DNA of 64,000 nucleotides from Diplonema papillatum (Eukaryota; Euglenozoa; Diplonemea; Diplonemida; Diplonemidae). This document shows, piece after piece, positions 1 through 10,171 of the stretch. The stretch covers positions 124,001-188,000 of the forward strand of contig JAPJBO010000379.1 of the NCBI GenBank assembly GCA_030068145.1. The letters are read 5' to 3'. The notes beneath the pieces are model-generated. The model had not been told where the DNA came from, made no database searches, and worked only from the letters and a program-made list of their open reading frames with translations. The stretch's first letter is position 1; every line of letters starts with the position of its first letter. Position numbers and translations under genes: made by a program.

Positions 1-3000
1 AACACTCGGGTAGTCCACTGCGAAGACAGCTACTTCTCCGACTGCCGGTGCAACCTTCGTAGCCACAGCCGACGCGCCATCGTACGTGTGGAAGAAAATA
101 GAGAACGATTCAGCACTCCCTGCTCCTGCATCGCTCCCCGTCACGACACGAAGCAGAACCGAGTCCGTCATTGTGAACACAGGTTCTTTGAGTCCAGAAT
201 CGTATTCAGCAACCATTCCACCCGCGTAGCTTTGCCACGTCGGCGACCACATGGTCACCCATGTGCTTCCGTTCAGTATCTCAGTACTCTTCACCCACCA
301 ACCATCATCGAGGTGTCCCTTCAGTGCTTTCACAGACACCATGCGCAGTTCGTCGATCGGGAACGTGCAGTTTGTTGAGTTCACGATCGACACATCGTTT
401 GGCTGCGTGTCGTGGATGGCGCCTGCAAAGTGAACGACCGTCTCCGAGTGGTAGAACACAAGGTAAATGTTAGTAGACCCTGACCACAAGCTTCTGTCGG
501 TCGTCCACCTCGTCGCAATCGTGTTGACAGACGGCCTCTCGCTGAGGTCGAACCATTCAATATCGCGGTGTTCCTTGGTAACCGAAGCTGAATCCTGCGC
601 AGTCATGTGTGCATCCGGCGCATAGAACTGGACCCACTCCTTGTTCCTGTACATCATCACGGCAGCTACCTGCCAATCGTCGTTCACAGCACCTTCATAC
701 TTCAGGTTGATGTGCGACACCTTGTCAACACTCGGGTAGTCCACTGCGAAGACAGCTACTTCTCCGACTGCCGGTGCAACCTTCGTAGCCACAGCCGACG
801 CGCCATCGTACGTGTGGAAGAAAATAGAGAACGATTCAGCACTCCCTGCTCCTGCATCGCTCCCCGTCACGACACGAAGCAGAACCGAGTCCGTCATTGT
901 GAACACAGGTTCTTTGAGTCCAGAATCGTATTCAGCAACCATTCCACCCGCGTAGCTTTGCCACGTCGGCGACCACATGGTCACCCATGTGCTTCCGTTC
1001 AGTATCTCAGTACTCTTCACCCACCAACCATCATCGAGGTGTCCCTTCAGTGCTTTCACAGACACCATGCGCAGTTCGTCGATCGGGAACGTGCAGTTTG
1101 TTGAGTTCACGATCGACACATCGTTTGGCTGCGTGTCGTGGATGGCGCCTGCAAAGTGAACGACCGTCTCCGAGTGGTAGAACACAAGGTAAATGTTAGT
1201 AGACCCTGACCACAAGCTTCTGTCGGTCGTCCACCTCGTCGCAATCGTGTTGACAGACGGCCTCTCGCTGAGGTCGAACCATTCAATATCGCGGTGTTCC
1301 TTGGTAACCGAAGCTGAATCCTGCGCAGTCATGTGTGCATCCGGCGCATAGAACTGGACCCACTCCTTGTTCCTGTACATCATCACGGCAGCTACCTGCC
1401 AATCGTCGTTCACAGCACCTTCATACTTCAGGTTGATGTGCGACACCTTGTCAACACTCGGGTAGTCCACTGCGAAGACAGCTACTTCTCCGACTGCCGG
1501 TGCAACCTTCGTAGCCACAGCCGACGCGCCATCGTACGTGTGGAAGAAAATAGAGAACGATTCAGCACTCCCTGCTCCTGCATCGCTCCCCGTCACGACA
1601 CGAAGCAGAACCGAGTCCGTCATTGTGAACACAGGTTCTTTGAGTCCAGAATCGTATTCAGCAACCATTCCACCCGCGTAGCTTTGCCACGTCGGCGACC
1701 ACATGGTCACCCATGTGCTTCCGTTCAGTATCTCAGTACTCTTCACCCACCAACCATCATCGAGGTGTCCCTTCAGTGCTTTCACAGACACCATGCGCAG
1801 TTCGTCGATCGGGAACGTGCAGTTTGTTGAGTTCACGATCGACACATCGTTTGGCTGCGTGTCGTGGATGGCGCCTGCAAAGTGAACGACCGTCTCCGAG
1901 TGGTAGAACACAAGGTAAATGTTAGTAGACCCTGACCACAAGCTTCTGTCGGTCGTCCACCTCGTCGCAATCGTGTTGACAGACGGCCTCTCGCTGAGGT
2001 CGAACCATTCAATATCGCGGTGTTCCTTGGTAACCGAAGCTGAATCCTGCGCAGTCATGTGTGCATCCGGCGCATAGAACTGGACCCACTCCTTGTTCCT
2101 GTACATCATCACGGCAGCTACCTGCCAATCGTCGTTCACAGCACCTTCATACTTCAGGTTGATGTGCGACACCTTGTCAACACTCGGGTAGTCCACTGCG
2201 AAGACAGCTACTTCTCCGACTGCCGGTGCAACCTTCGTAGCCACAGCCGACGCGCCATCGTACGTGTGGAAGAAAATAGAGAACGATTCAGCACTCCCTG
2301 CTCCTGCATCGCTCCCCGTCACGACACGAAGCAGAACCGAGTCCGTCATTGTGAACACAGGTTCTTTGAGTCCAGAATCGTATTCAGCAACCATTCCACC
2401 CGCGTAGCTTTGCCACGTCGGCGACCACATGGTCACCCACGTGCTTCCGCTCATTATCTCAGTACTCTTCAACCACCAACCATCATCGAGGTGTCCCTTC
2501 AGTGCTTTCACAGACACCATGCGCAGTTCGTCGATCGGGAACGGGCAGTTTGTTGAGTTCACGATCGACACATCGTTTGGCTGCGTGTCGTGGATGGCGC
2601 CTGCAAAGTGAACGACCGTCTCCGAGTGGTAGAACACAAGGTAAATGTTAGTAGACCCTGACCACAAGCTTCTGTCGGTCGTCCACCTCGTCGCAATCGT
2701 GTTGACAGACGGCCTCTCGCTGAGGTCGAACCATTCAATATCGCGGTGTTCCTTGGTAACCGAAGCTGAATCCTGCGCAGTCATGTGTGCATCCGGCGCA
2801 TAGAACTGGACCCACTCCTTGTTCCTGTACATCATCACGGCAGCTACCTGCCAATCGTCGTTCACAGCACCTTCATACTTCAGGTTGATGTGCGACATCT
2901 TGTCAACACTCGGGTAGTCCACTGCGAAGACAGCTACTTCTCCGACTGCCGGTGCAACCTTCGTAGCCACAGCCGACGCGCCATCGTACGTGTGGAAGAA

Positions 3001-4098
3001 AATAGAGAACGATTCAGCACTCCCTGCTCCTGCATCGCTCCCCGTCACGACACGAAGCAGAACCGAGTCCGTCATTGTGAACACAGGTTCTTTGAGTCCA
3101 GAATCGTATTCAGCAACCATTCCACCCGCGTAGCTTTGCCACGTCGGCGACCACATGGTCACCCATGTGCTTCCGTTCAGTATCTCAGTACTCTTCACCC
3201 ACCAACCATCATCGAGGTGTCCCTTCAGTGCTTTCACAGACACCATGCGCAGTTCGTCGATCGGGAACGTGCAGTTTGTTGAGTTCACGATCGACACATC
3301 GTTTGGCTGCGTGTCGTGGATGGCGCCTGCAAAGTGAACGACCGTCTCCGAGTGGTAGAACACAAGGTAAATGTTAGTAGACCCTGACCACAAGCTTCTG
3401 TCGGTCGTCCACCTCGTCGCAATCGTGTTGACAGACGGCCTCTCGCTGAGGTCGAACCATTCAATATCGCGGTGTTCCTTGGTAACCGAAGCTGAATCCT
3501 GCGCAGTCATGTGTGCATCCGGCGCATAGAACTGGACCCACTCCTTGTTCCTGTACATCATCACGGCAGCTACCTGCCAATCGTCGTTCACAGCACCTTC
3601 ATACTTCAGGTTGATGTGCGACATCTTGTCAACACTCGGGTAGTCCACTGCGAAGACAGCTACTTCTCCGACTGCCGGTGCAACCTTCGTAGCCACAGCC
3701 GACGCGCCATCGTACGTGTGGAAGAAAATAGAGAACGATTCAGCACTCCCTGCTCCTGCATCGCTCCCCGTCACGACACGAAGCAGAACCGAGTCCGTCA
3801 TTGTGAACACAGGTTCTTTGAGTCCAGAATCGTATTCAGCAACCATTCCACCCGCGTAGCTTTGCCACGTCGGCGACCACATGGTCACCCATGTGCTTCC
3901 GCTCATTATCTCAGTACTCTTCAACCACCAACCATCATCGAGGTGTCCCTTCAGTCCTTTCACAGACACCATGCGCAGTTCGTCGATCGGGAACGGGCAG
4001 TCTGTTGAGTTCACGATCGACACATCGTTTGGCTGCGTGTCGTGGATGGCGCCTGCAAAGTGAACAACCGTCTCCGAGTGGTAGAACACAAGGTAAAT
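1..4098. repeat. 726-bp coding tandem repeat, about 5.6 units
   Basis: The same sequence recurs every 726 bp, which is exactly 242 codons, so copy number can change without breaking the minus-strand frame. Units differ at only a few sites. In protein order, units 1 and 3 share one variant set (around 3900-4010 and 2448-2545), while units 2, 4, 5 and 6 share another. A separate site (near 3623 and 2897 versus 2171, 1445 and 719) groups units 1 and 2 against the rest. Homology stops near 4098, where the unit grades into the diverged N-terminal copy. Confidence 0.95.
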
Positions 4099-4584
4099 GC
4101 TAGTCGAGCCAGAGAAGATAGATTGGTCTGTTTTCCATCGTGTGGTGATAACGTTGATCAGTGTCTTTGGCCCGAGATCAAACCATTCACCATGTCGGCC
4201 CTGGTTGTTGACTTCTGTAGGGTTATGCAAGCCATTAGTCAATGCAGCAGGCGATGTGTACCTCTTCCACACACCTTCTAAAAGCACATCCACAGCAGCA
4301 ACCCACCAACCTTGGCCGCCCGCGCCGTCTGGTTTCAACGAGGCCAGCTCTACGTACGTAATCTCCTCGAGTTCGACAAACGTGGTTGACTCCACCGTGT
4401 ATATGCCGGATGAATTAGGTTTTGAAACGAGTCCAACTTCGGCTTTTTGGTTGTAGGTGTGGACGTAAACCATGAAGTCATCAGGGCTGTTGTGAAATCC
4501 CTCGTTACCTGTTGTAATTCGAACCGACAGAAGTGCTGGCACTCCCGGCACGAATGCCAGGAGCAGAGGGATGAGGTACGCCAT
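1..4584 (-). CDS. Giant secreted protein of tandem PLAT-like repeats (N-terminal part, runs off the left edge)
   Basis: Reading the minus strand from an ATG at 4584 gives 1528 codons without a stop down to base 1, so the C-terminus lies outside the window. The first 17 residues (MAYLIPLLLAFVPGVPA) look like a cleavable signal peptide. A diverged first domain follows (about residues 18-162), then 5.6 copies of a 242-residue unit. Each unit has two halves with a TG..GAGSAESFSIFF or SGSTNIYLVFYH strand motif followed about 55-60 residues later by DDWQVAAV or DGWW. This order (TGD-like start, hydrophobic strands, W before a final strand) is what PLAT/LH2 beta-sandwich domains show; the assignment is by pattern only. 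Function is unknown. A secreted or cell-surface adhesive or matrix role is inference. Opposite-strand frames here are shadows. The near-identity of the DNA units suggests recent amplification. Confidence 0.8.
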   Translation of the reverse strand, partial: MAYLIPLLLAFVPGVPALLSVRITTGNEGFHNSPDDFMVYVHTYNQKAEVGLVSKPNSSGIYTVESTTFVELEEITYVELASLKPDGAGGQGWWVAAVDVLLEGVWKRYTSPAALTNGLHNPTEVNNQGRHGEWFDLGPKTLINVITTRWKTDQSIFSGSTSIYLVFYHSETVVHFAGAIHDTQPNDVSIVNSTDCPFPIDELRMVSVKGLKGHLDDGWWLKSTEIMSGSTWVTMWSPTWQSYAGGMVAEYDSGLKEPVFTMTDSVLLRVVTGSDAGAGSAESFSIFFHTYDGASAVATKVAPAVGEVAVFAVDYPSVDKMSHINLKYEGAVNDDWQVAAVMMYRNKEWVQFYAPDAHMTAQDSASVTKEHRDIEWFDLSERPSVNTIATRWTTDRSLWSGSTNIYLVFYHSETVVHFAGAIHDTQPNDVSIVNSTNCTFPIDELRMVSVKALKGHLDDGWWVKSTEILNGSTWVTMWSPTWQSYAGGMVAEYDSGLKEPVFTMTDSVLLRVVTGSDAGAGSAESFSIFFHTYDGASAVATKVAPAVGEVAVFAVDYPSVDKMSHINLKYEGAVNDDWQVAAVMMYRNKEWVQFYAPDAHMTAQDSASVTKEHRDIEWFDLSERPSVNTIATRWTTDRSLWSGSTNIYLVFYHSETVVHFAGAIHDTQPNDVSIVNSTNCPFPIDELRMVSVKALKGHLDDGWWLKSTEIMSGSTWVTMWSPTWQSYAGGMVAEYDSGLKEPVFTMTDSVLLRVVTGSDAGAGSAESFSIFFHTYDGASAVATKVAPAVGEVAVFAVDYPSVDKVSHINLKYEGAVNDDWQVAAVMMYRNKEWVQFYAPDAHMTAQDSASVTKEHRDIEWFDLSERPSVNTIATRWTTDRSLWSGSTNIYLVFYHSETVVHFAGAIHDTQPNDVSIVNSTNCTFPIDELRMVSVKALKGHLDDGWWVKSTEILNGSTWVTMWSPTWQSYAGGMVAEYDSGLKEPVFTMTDSVLLRVVTGSDAGAGSAESFSIFFHTYDGASAVATKVAPAVGEVAVFAVDYPSVDKVSHINLKYEGAVNDDWQVAAVMMYRNKEWVQFYAPDAHMTAQDSASVTKEHRDIEWFDLSERPSVNTIATRWTTDRSLWSGSTNIYLVFYHSETVVHFAGAIHDTQPNDVSIVNSTNCTFPIDELRMVSVKALKGHLDDGWWVKSTEILNGSTWVTMWSPTWQSYAGGMVAEYDSGLKEPVFTMTDSVLLRVVTGSDAGAGSAESFSIFFHTYDGASAVATKVAPAVGEVAVFAVDYPSVDKVSHINLKYEGAVNDDWQVAAVMMYRNKEWVQFYAPDAHMTAQDSASVTKEHRDIEWFDLSERPSVNTIATRWTTDRSLWSGSTNIYLVFYHSETVVHFAGAIHDTQPNDVSIVNSTNCTFPIDELRMVSVKALKGHLDDGWWVKSTEILNGSTWVTMWSPTWQSYAGGMVAEYDSGLKEPVFTMTDSVLLRVVTGSDAGAGSAESFSIFFHTYDGASAVATKVAPAVGEVAVFAVDYPSV

Positions 4585-4861
4585 TATCTTTTCTGCAGCC
4601 AGATCCCGCAGTGGTTGCTTGCTCGTTCGTCTTTTTTTTCTTCTGTTATTGTTGATACCTAGGGGCGGTCAGTTGAGGTGTTTGAGGTGTTTCCAGAGCA
4701 GAGTTCCTCTGACGGCGTTCCTTGGGTTGCGTGTCGGGTACAAGTTTGCATACGTTTTGCTGATCAGCTGTGATGTGGAATTTCGAAAGCGGGGGCGAAG
4801 GCAGAGCTGCGGCTGTTACTCTCAAACGTCAGTTGTGATCCAAAAAAGTTGGGACAACCCT
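4585..4861. other. 5' flank of the PLAT-like repeat gene
   Basis: There is no open frame of note. On the minus strand an AG dinucleotide (CTGGCTGCAG) lies about 8 nt before the start codon. It could be a trans-splice or intron acceptor, but its pyrimidine tract is poor. Confidence 0.35.
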
Positions 4862-5414
4862 CAAACGTGCGCTCGGCGAAAAGGCCGGCGCGGGGGAGAC
4901 TGGAGGCAGCTGTTAAAGTTCGGGAAAAAACAAGAGCGGGAAAAACAGTAAAGTTCGGGCGCAGCTAAGTTTGGCTGATGCAAATTTCTGGTGAACCAAA
5001 GTTCGGGCGAAGCAAAGTTCGGGTTCTGGTGATGCTGAGTTCGGCGTGTGGTAGCAAGTTTAGCCTGTGACGGCAAGTTCGGCGCCAGTACCCGGGGGGA
5101 GACCCCCCCGGACCCCCCCCGACTCCGTTTCCCGTGGTGACCCAAATACCGCGAGATACTGAGAAACTCCGCAAAAAACGCAAATTTCGGGCACATTGGA
5201 CCCGGAAACGCAACAAACCTCGAAAACAAGCATCGACCGGAAAAGTGTCATGGGCGGGGTCCAAACCCGGGCCCACCGGCCTGAAGGCCGACGCCCGGTG
5301 CCACCCGCATACCTTTTGGAAGGAAAAAAAAAAAAGCTAGCTGAGCGCTTTCTACACTTTTTGCACCAAGGAAAGCCGGGTTGGCTCGAATAGAGGCTAT
5401 TCACATTGCATGTT
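4862..5414 (-). repeat. Degenerate copy of the tRNA-headed repeat (other copy at 43312-44245)
   Basis: Read on the minus strand, this stretch matches 43312-44245 in order: the left end with AACATGCAATGTGAATAG, the tRNA-like box B region (degenerate here), the conserved block around 5140-5240, and a shortened tail of AAGTTCGGGCG-type units at 4920-5070. The tail is much shorter than in the other copy. Confidence 0.7.
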
Positions 5415-8400
5415 CACAGGACCTCGAGTCTCAAAAAATGGGCGTAAAAAAATTTCTGAAAACCTCGCGCAGAACACCAATCCGGAGCGATTCCAGAATT
5501 CTGGAAAACCGGACCCTCCTGGCAGTGTGAGGTTTAGCTACAAGAAGCTAGCTGCAGCGTAGCTTTTTGTAGCCTTTTGTAGCTCTTTTTTTTGGGGGGT
5601 TTCCAGTCCATTCAGGATACCTTTTGCCCCAATTTCTTCAGTTTCGAAGTTTTCTGGGCATATTTTGGCGTGTTTCCTGGCACCTGCTTTGCCCTGTGCA
5701 CTGAGGCCTCACTGCCGGGCCCGCTGCAGCCTACCGAGCCTCAGTGAGGGTCGGTGAGGCTGCAACCACGCAGGCGGCGAGGGTGATGCAGCAGGGAAGC
5801 CTGGGGCGCCAAAGTCACGACGGTTCCATGAAGCGAAGCCATTCAGGACCCCAACCGCAGAGCGAAGAGCACTCGAGACAGTGTGGGCCCGGAGCCTCGG
5901 GCTGGAGCTCTCATTGCACTCCAGAGCCCCGGGCTGGGTCAGATATATGGCCGGTACCACCACTTACCAACACTTGGGCAGATGCTGCAGAAGCCACCGT
6001 TGTAGACCAGTCACTCCCCGTCGGACGGGGCCCCCCAAAAGCCCCTCGGGGCCTCCTGGGGATTCGCCACAAGAAGAACGCACACCTGCCCTTTGGAAGA
6101 TAGTGGAGACCCTTATCAAAGACTGCCCCACGTTCCTCCATCGATGGACTCCTCAGTCCGTAGGCTTCCGGGATCTGGCGGAAACGCCGACTGAACCCGG
6201 AGGCCTTGCCGATCCTTACCGCTCCCCCAGACTCTGCAGACGTCGCCGCCACCGCGCTACGAACGCGTGGCTGTCACTCCGCTGTGCTTGTTCCGCGGCA
6301 CTGCTGCCGGCAGCCACACTCTCATCATCCCGGTTTTCACAAACCGAGAGAGCTCATCCAAATCATGAACAAGGAAACAATACGAGACGTGTCACGAAAC
6401 TTTAGCCCGCAACGCAGCACACGTTGAGCCGTGCGACTTGCACTGCCCTGACTGCGCTGCGGGTGACTGTACAGAACAGTGTGGGGGCTGGCACCGGTGC
6501 TGGCCGGTGCCCGGGAACAGTAGGGCCGGGTCGTAGGGTGCACGCCCACTGTAGACTTCTTGGGAAACCGTGATGACTCCGTTTCGTCGTTCAACTGTTT
6601 TCTTTTGCCTAACGGCCTTCGACAAAGCTTCGTGGTGGTAGGTGATTTGCAACTTCGGTCGCAAGCTACAGTGGGCAGTCCGGGGCCGGGTCTGGGACGT
6701 ACCGGTTCGTAGCCGGATGATGCATCTCTGCTGGGAGTGCCGCCCACTGTGAGTGCGGCTCAGCAGTGAACTTGAAATGCAAGCACGGCTCAGTACTGCG
6801 ACTCCTTGCGCAGCGCAATGCTCATCGGACTGCAGCCTGTGATACAGGCTTTCAACAGCCACCAGTATCAGCAGGCCGTGGAGCCAACACGGCATGCGTC
6901 ACAGTCGACAAGAGGCTCAGTCACTCACCCGGCTACCGCGATGCTCGCCGAGAAGCGTCAGACTCTGACTCAAGACCGAACTGATGCTGATGCAGAATGT
7001 CGGGCAAAAAGCTACTCTTGGTGAAAGACTCCAGGTGCAGCCACGGTCCGGCTGTCTTACTGTCCTGCCCGTACACAAAGCTAAGGATACGTGTTTTTAG
7101 AGTGAAAGTTCGCTTGAAACTCCGGGTTTTTAAAGTCTCCGGGTGACCTTTGTCGTTTAGGGAAGATATTCTTTGTGCTCTGAGTGTCGTAAGAGTGGTG
7201 GTTACACGAGGTAAGAGGATCGATTTTTGTATTGGTTTTGGTCCAAGTTTGGAAGTCCCACACAGGCCGGTGCCGGGGCTCAACCTCGCGCGGAGAGCCC
7301 CGCGGCGGCACTGGGAATGGATCTACTGTTGAAACGTTGAAACAGTAGAAAGTGCCCCCCCTGTGGTAGTAGCCCATTCTCAGCCCCGGAGAAAAAAAGA
7401 GCCCCGGCACCGGCCAGCCCCCAGACCGCACGACTGACTGACAGGGGCGGCCGATTTCCTTGGTTGTTTCCAAAGTGCGCACCCGAAGAACAACCATTCT
7501 TAGGCCAGCTCAGCCCCGAAGCCCCGGGGCCAGCCTCCACACTGTTGGACTCGCTACTGTAGCCTGCAGTTGCAAGAGCCTTCCCCTACTGCAGCCCGTG
7601 CCAGTGCAGGAGACCGTACACTGCTACAGAGCAAGAACGTGAACGCTGCTGACACTGACAGACGCCACAATCGTCAAAAAAAGTGGAAAACCAGGCGGAA
7701 TTCGGGTTTGGGTGACGTTCCACATCGAGAGCGCCACTCACAGCACCTTCAATCTGAGCCCAGACCTGACCCGCACTGACAATCCCGCATGTGTCCTCAG
7801 AGGCAATCCTTTTCCCGAAGTTACGGATCTAGTTTTGCCGACTTCCCTTACCTACATTGTTCTGTCGGCCAGAGGCTTTTAGCCTAGGAGACCTATTGCG
7901 GTTAACGGTACTGGTTCCGGCATCCTTGTCATTTGCCGTTGATTCCCGCACAGAGCGCAGTTCTTCCGTGCCAGAAAGAGTGAAAGGAAATAGTAGGGTG
8001 TGCGATTCAGAAGAATTCGTGCGAATGCGGGAATTCCCTTGAGGGAATTCGTTCGCAAGCAGTAGGACAGCTGAAGAAAGCAGGAGGAAGGACGTCAAGA
8101 AAACGGAGATGGGAGCAGCCCCAGTGAAATTGACGCGGGAGAGAGAGGGAAGAGGGTGGAAACGTCTCAAAAAAGGGTGGCGCACAAAGGTCGAATTCCC
8201 TTCGTGCTTACTTCGATCGTGCGAGTTCTCGGTGGTTCTCCTACAATAGCGAAGCAACAAGGAAATGAACGTTTCAAGGAACTTCTACAAAGAAGGTACG
8301 TGTGTTTAAGTAGTAATAGTATTGGTCAAGCAGCTGGAGCAGGCGGAGACAGCAGGCGCAGGAGGCAGGTCTTGCTTTGCTCTCTCTCTCTCTCTCTTCT

Positions 8401-8611
8401 ACACTCCAGTAATCCCGACTGTTCATCTCTCGGTCGCGAAGTGTTGGTGCCCTAAAGAGATGCAGCCCACCCAGATCTCGCCAGATCTTTTACGCAGAGC
8501 ATCAGCCTTGGGCTCCTGATGCGCTGCAAGTTACGTTGGTTCAAAATACGTTCGGTTGGCATTGCTCGTTAGGAAGCACTGTATGTCCAGCGCGTTCAAC
8601 TTGTATTGGAT
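5415..8611. other. Intergenic, no supported gene
   Basis: Short frames on both strands look like chance. The stretch contains one copy of a dispersed 65-75 bp repeat (7095-7160) carrying AAAGTTCGCTTGAAACTCC. A minus frame near 8000-8130 has a hydrophobic run that resembles a signal peptide, but no convincing start or continuation, so it is not called. Confidence 0.4.
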
Positions 8612-8884
8612 CTACGCGTTGCTTGTGTAGTGGTACGACTGCGTGACCACCTCCGACCGGTAGTTGTCGCCGGTGACCTTCTTGGATTTAGCTTCAAGGG
8701 TCTCCTTCGCTTTGCCATCGCCGACTACCCGCGTGGCGTCAAGTGTCTCCTCGTGCACCTTTCCGCCCGACTTGTCGCAGACGCTGTCCTTCGAGTCGTA
8801 CTTCGTGGTCCATCCGTCCTTCTCAAGGTCTGCTGCCGCGGCTGCGGACGCAATACCGGTCTCGTGTCTCTTCGCGACAGACAT
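8612..8884 (-). CDS. Small hydrophilic protein, unknown
   Basis: This is a 90-residue frame starting MSVAKRHETG and ending TSNA with a TAG stop. A methionine 9 codons upstream is possible, but the chosen one begins the compositionally coherent part. The protein is rich in Lys, Glu, Asp and Ala, has an Ala run (residues 14-18) and a KAKETLEAKSKKV segment that could form an amphipathic helix, somewhat like LEA-type proteins. Codons favour G or C in the third position as in the better-supported genes here. I do not recognise a family. It may be one exon of a longer gene. Confidence 0.5.
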   Translation of the reverse strand: MSVAKRHETGIASAAAAADLEKDGWTTKYDSKDSVCDKSGGKVHEETLDATRVVGDGKAKETLEAKSKKVTGDNYRSEVVTQSYHYTSNA

Positions 8885-10171
8885 GTTTGGTTCGAAAGTT
8901 GTTTTGTGCAAGAGCTCCTGGTCGTATTTTACTTTTTTGCAGCGCGAACTGGTACCGCCAATGAAAGCCTGTACCGTGTGAGATATCGGCAGGCAGGGGA
9001 CGATTCGCTCCCTTTGCTATGTATTCCTCATTCGAATACCAAAAAAAAGCTGTCGAGCCCCGTCGCAAGGAAAGTTCAAAATACTTCTTCGGGGGGCTGT
9101 CAAAACTCGTTCCATGCGTCAGTAGTGCAGTCGGGGACGTTTACATGTGAGCCCCTTCGTACGCTGGCCCCTTCGTAGTAGTGGAAGCTGCAGAATCCTA
9201 GCACTTCCCTCAAGTGAAGCCTGCCTCAACTTTAGGGTCGAAATTGACTGATGGGTCAGATAGCTACCTACCTCTTCGTCCGTGTTTGCGACGCGTATGT
9301 CTGGTGCCAGCAGGCGGTAACTACCAAGGCATCCAAGAGCCTTGCGTGCACAACAGACTGTCCGCAGGCGCACCCGATCAAGAGTAAGAGAACGGAATCC
9401 AGAAGGCGTCTCGACGGTTACTTTATGTTTTGCCGCTTTAAACTGCGGATCGGAGGGTGTAGGCATTCATTCTTTAAAATCGCTCCTGTGTAGCAAATGG
9501 GCTGCTCGAAAATTGCGCGCGCGATGCGCGGGATGACAAGGGGGAACTCCCCCCGATATCGGGGTCGCGCCGCGTCTTTGGTTGTTGTTTTGGAACATTG
9601 CTCCGAATACGGAGTCGAGGCTCGTGCAAAAAAAGAGGTTTGGTTGGTTGCTTGTTTTTGCTCGTCGCAAGCACACAAGAGTGCAGTCGCGCAATTACCC
9701 CCGCTACCACGAAAACAGGCAGGCGGCGACGTCTTGAGGCGGCAGGTACGCGAGGGCTCTGGAAACAAGCGAAGCCTTTCCGTTGATGATTTCACTCCCG
9801 TGTTTGGCAATGCTTGAGCCGTCTGCAGACAGGACTGCGATGTGAGTCTGGTTGGTCAGGCGACTGTTCGAAGCTCGCCACATCCAGTAAACACCCATGC
9901 TAGCAAATCCGTCGCGGGACAGGGCACTGACTTGAGGTAATCTGCGAGGCAAAATCGGCAGAGCACAGGGGGGTAGTTTTCAAATTTCTTTGATGATTCG
10001 TGTCTTCTGTTGCATTTCTTGAATCCACGTGCGCCGACAGGACAGCAGGGGCAATGCAATGCTTTCGACCGTTGCTGGTTGTTCGCTGCAACACCCAAAC
10101 TTCTGTTGCGGATTTTGGCCTGGCTGGAGACTGTTTCGGGCAGCGGAGGTACCGTATTGGACGGAAACCAT
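8885..10171. other. Intergenic, no supported gene
   Basis: No convincing frame. Bases 9818-9900 are a diverged copy of a dispersed repeat better seen at 14276-14460 and 39476-39661 (CTGCAGACAGGACTGCG, then a TGTGAGTCTGGTT-type motif and GCTCGCCACA). Confidence 0.45.

Noticed and set aside
607-4008. Repeated plus-strand frames of 165 codons
   Set aside because: They are antisense shadows of the fully open minus-strand repeat protein, which has a signal peptide and coherent composition.
7829-8260. 143-codon minus frame with a hydrophobic segment
   Set aside because: The hydrophobic run lacks a nearby start and the downstream part is not coding-like.
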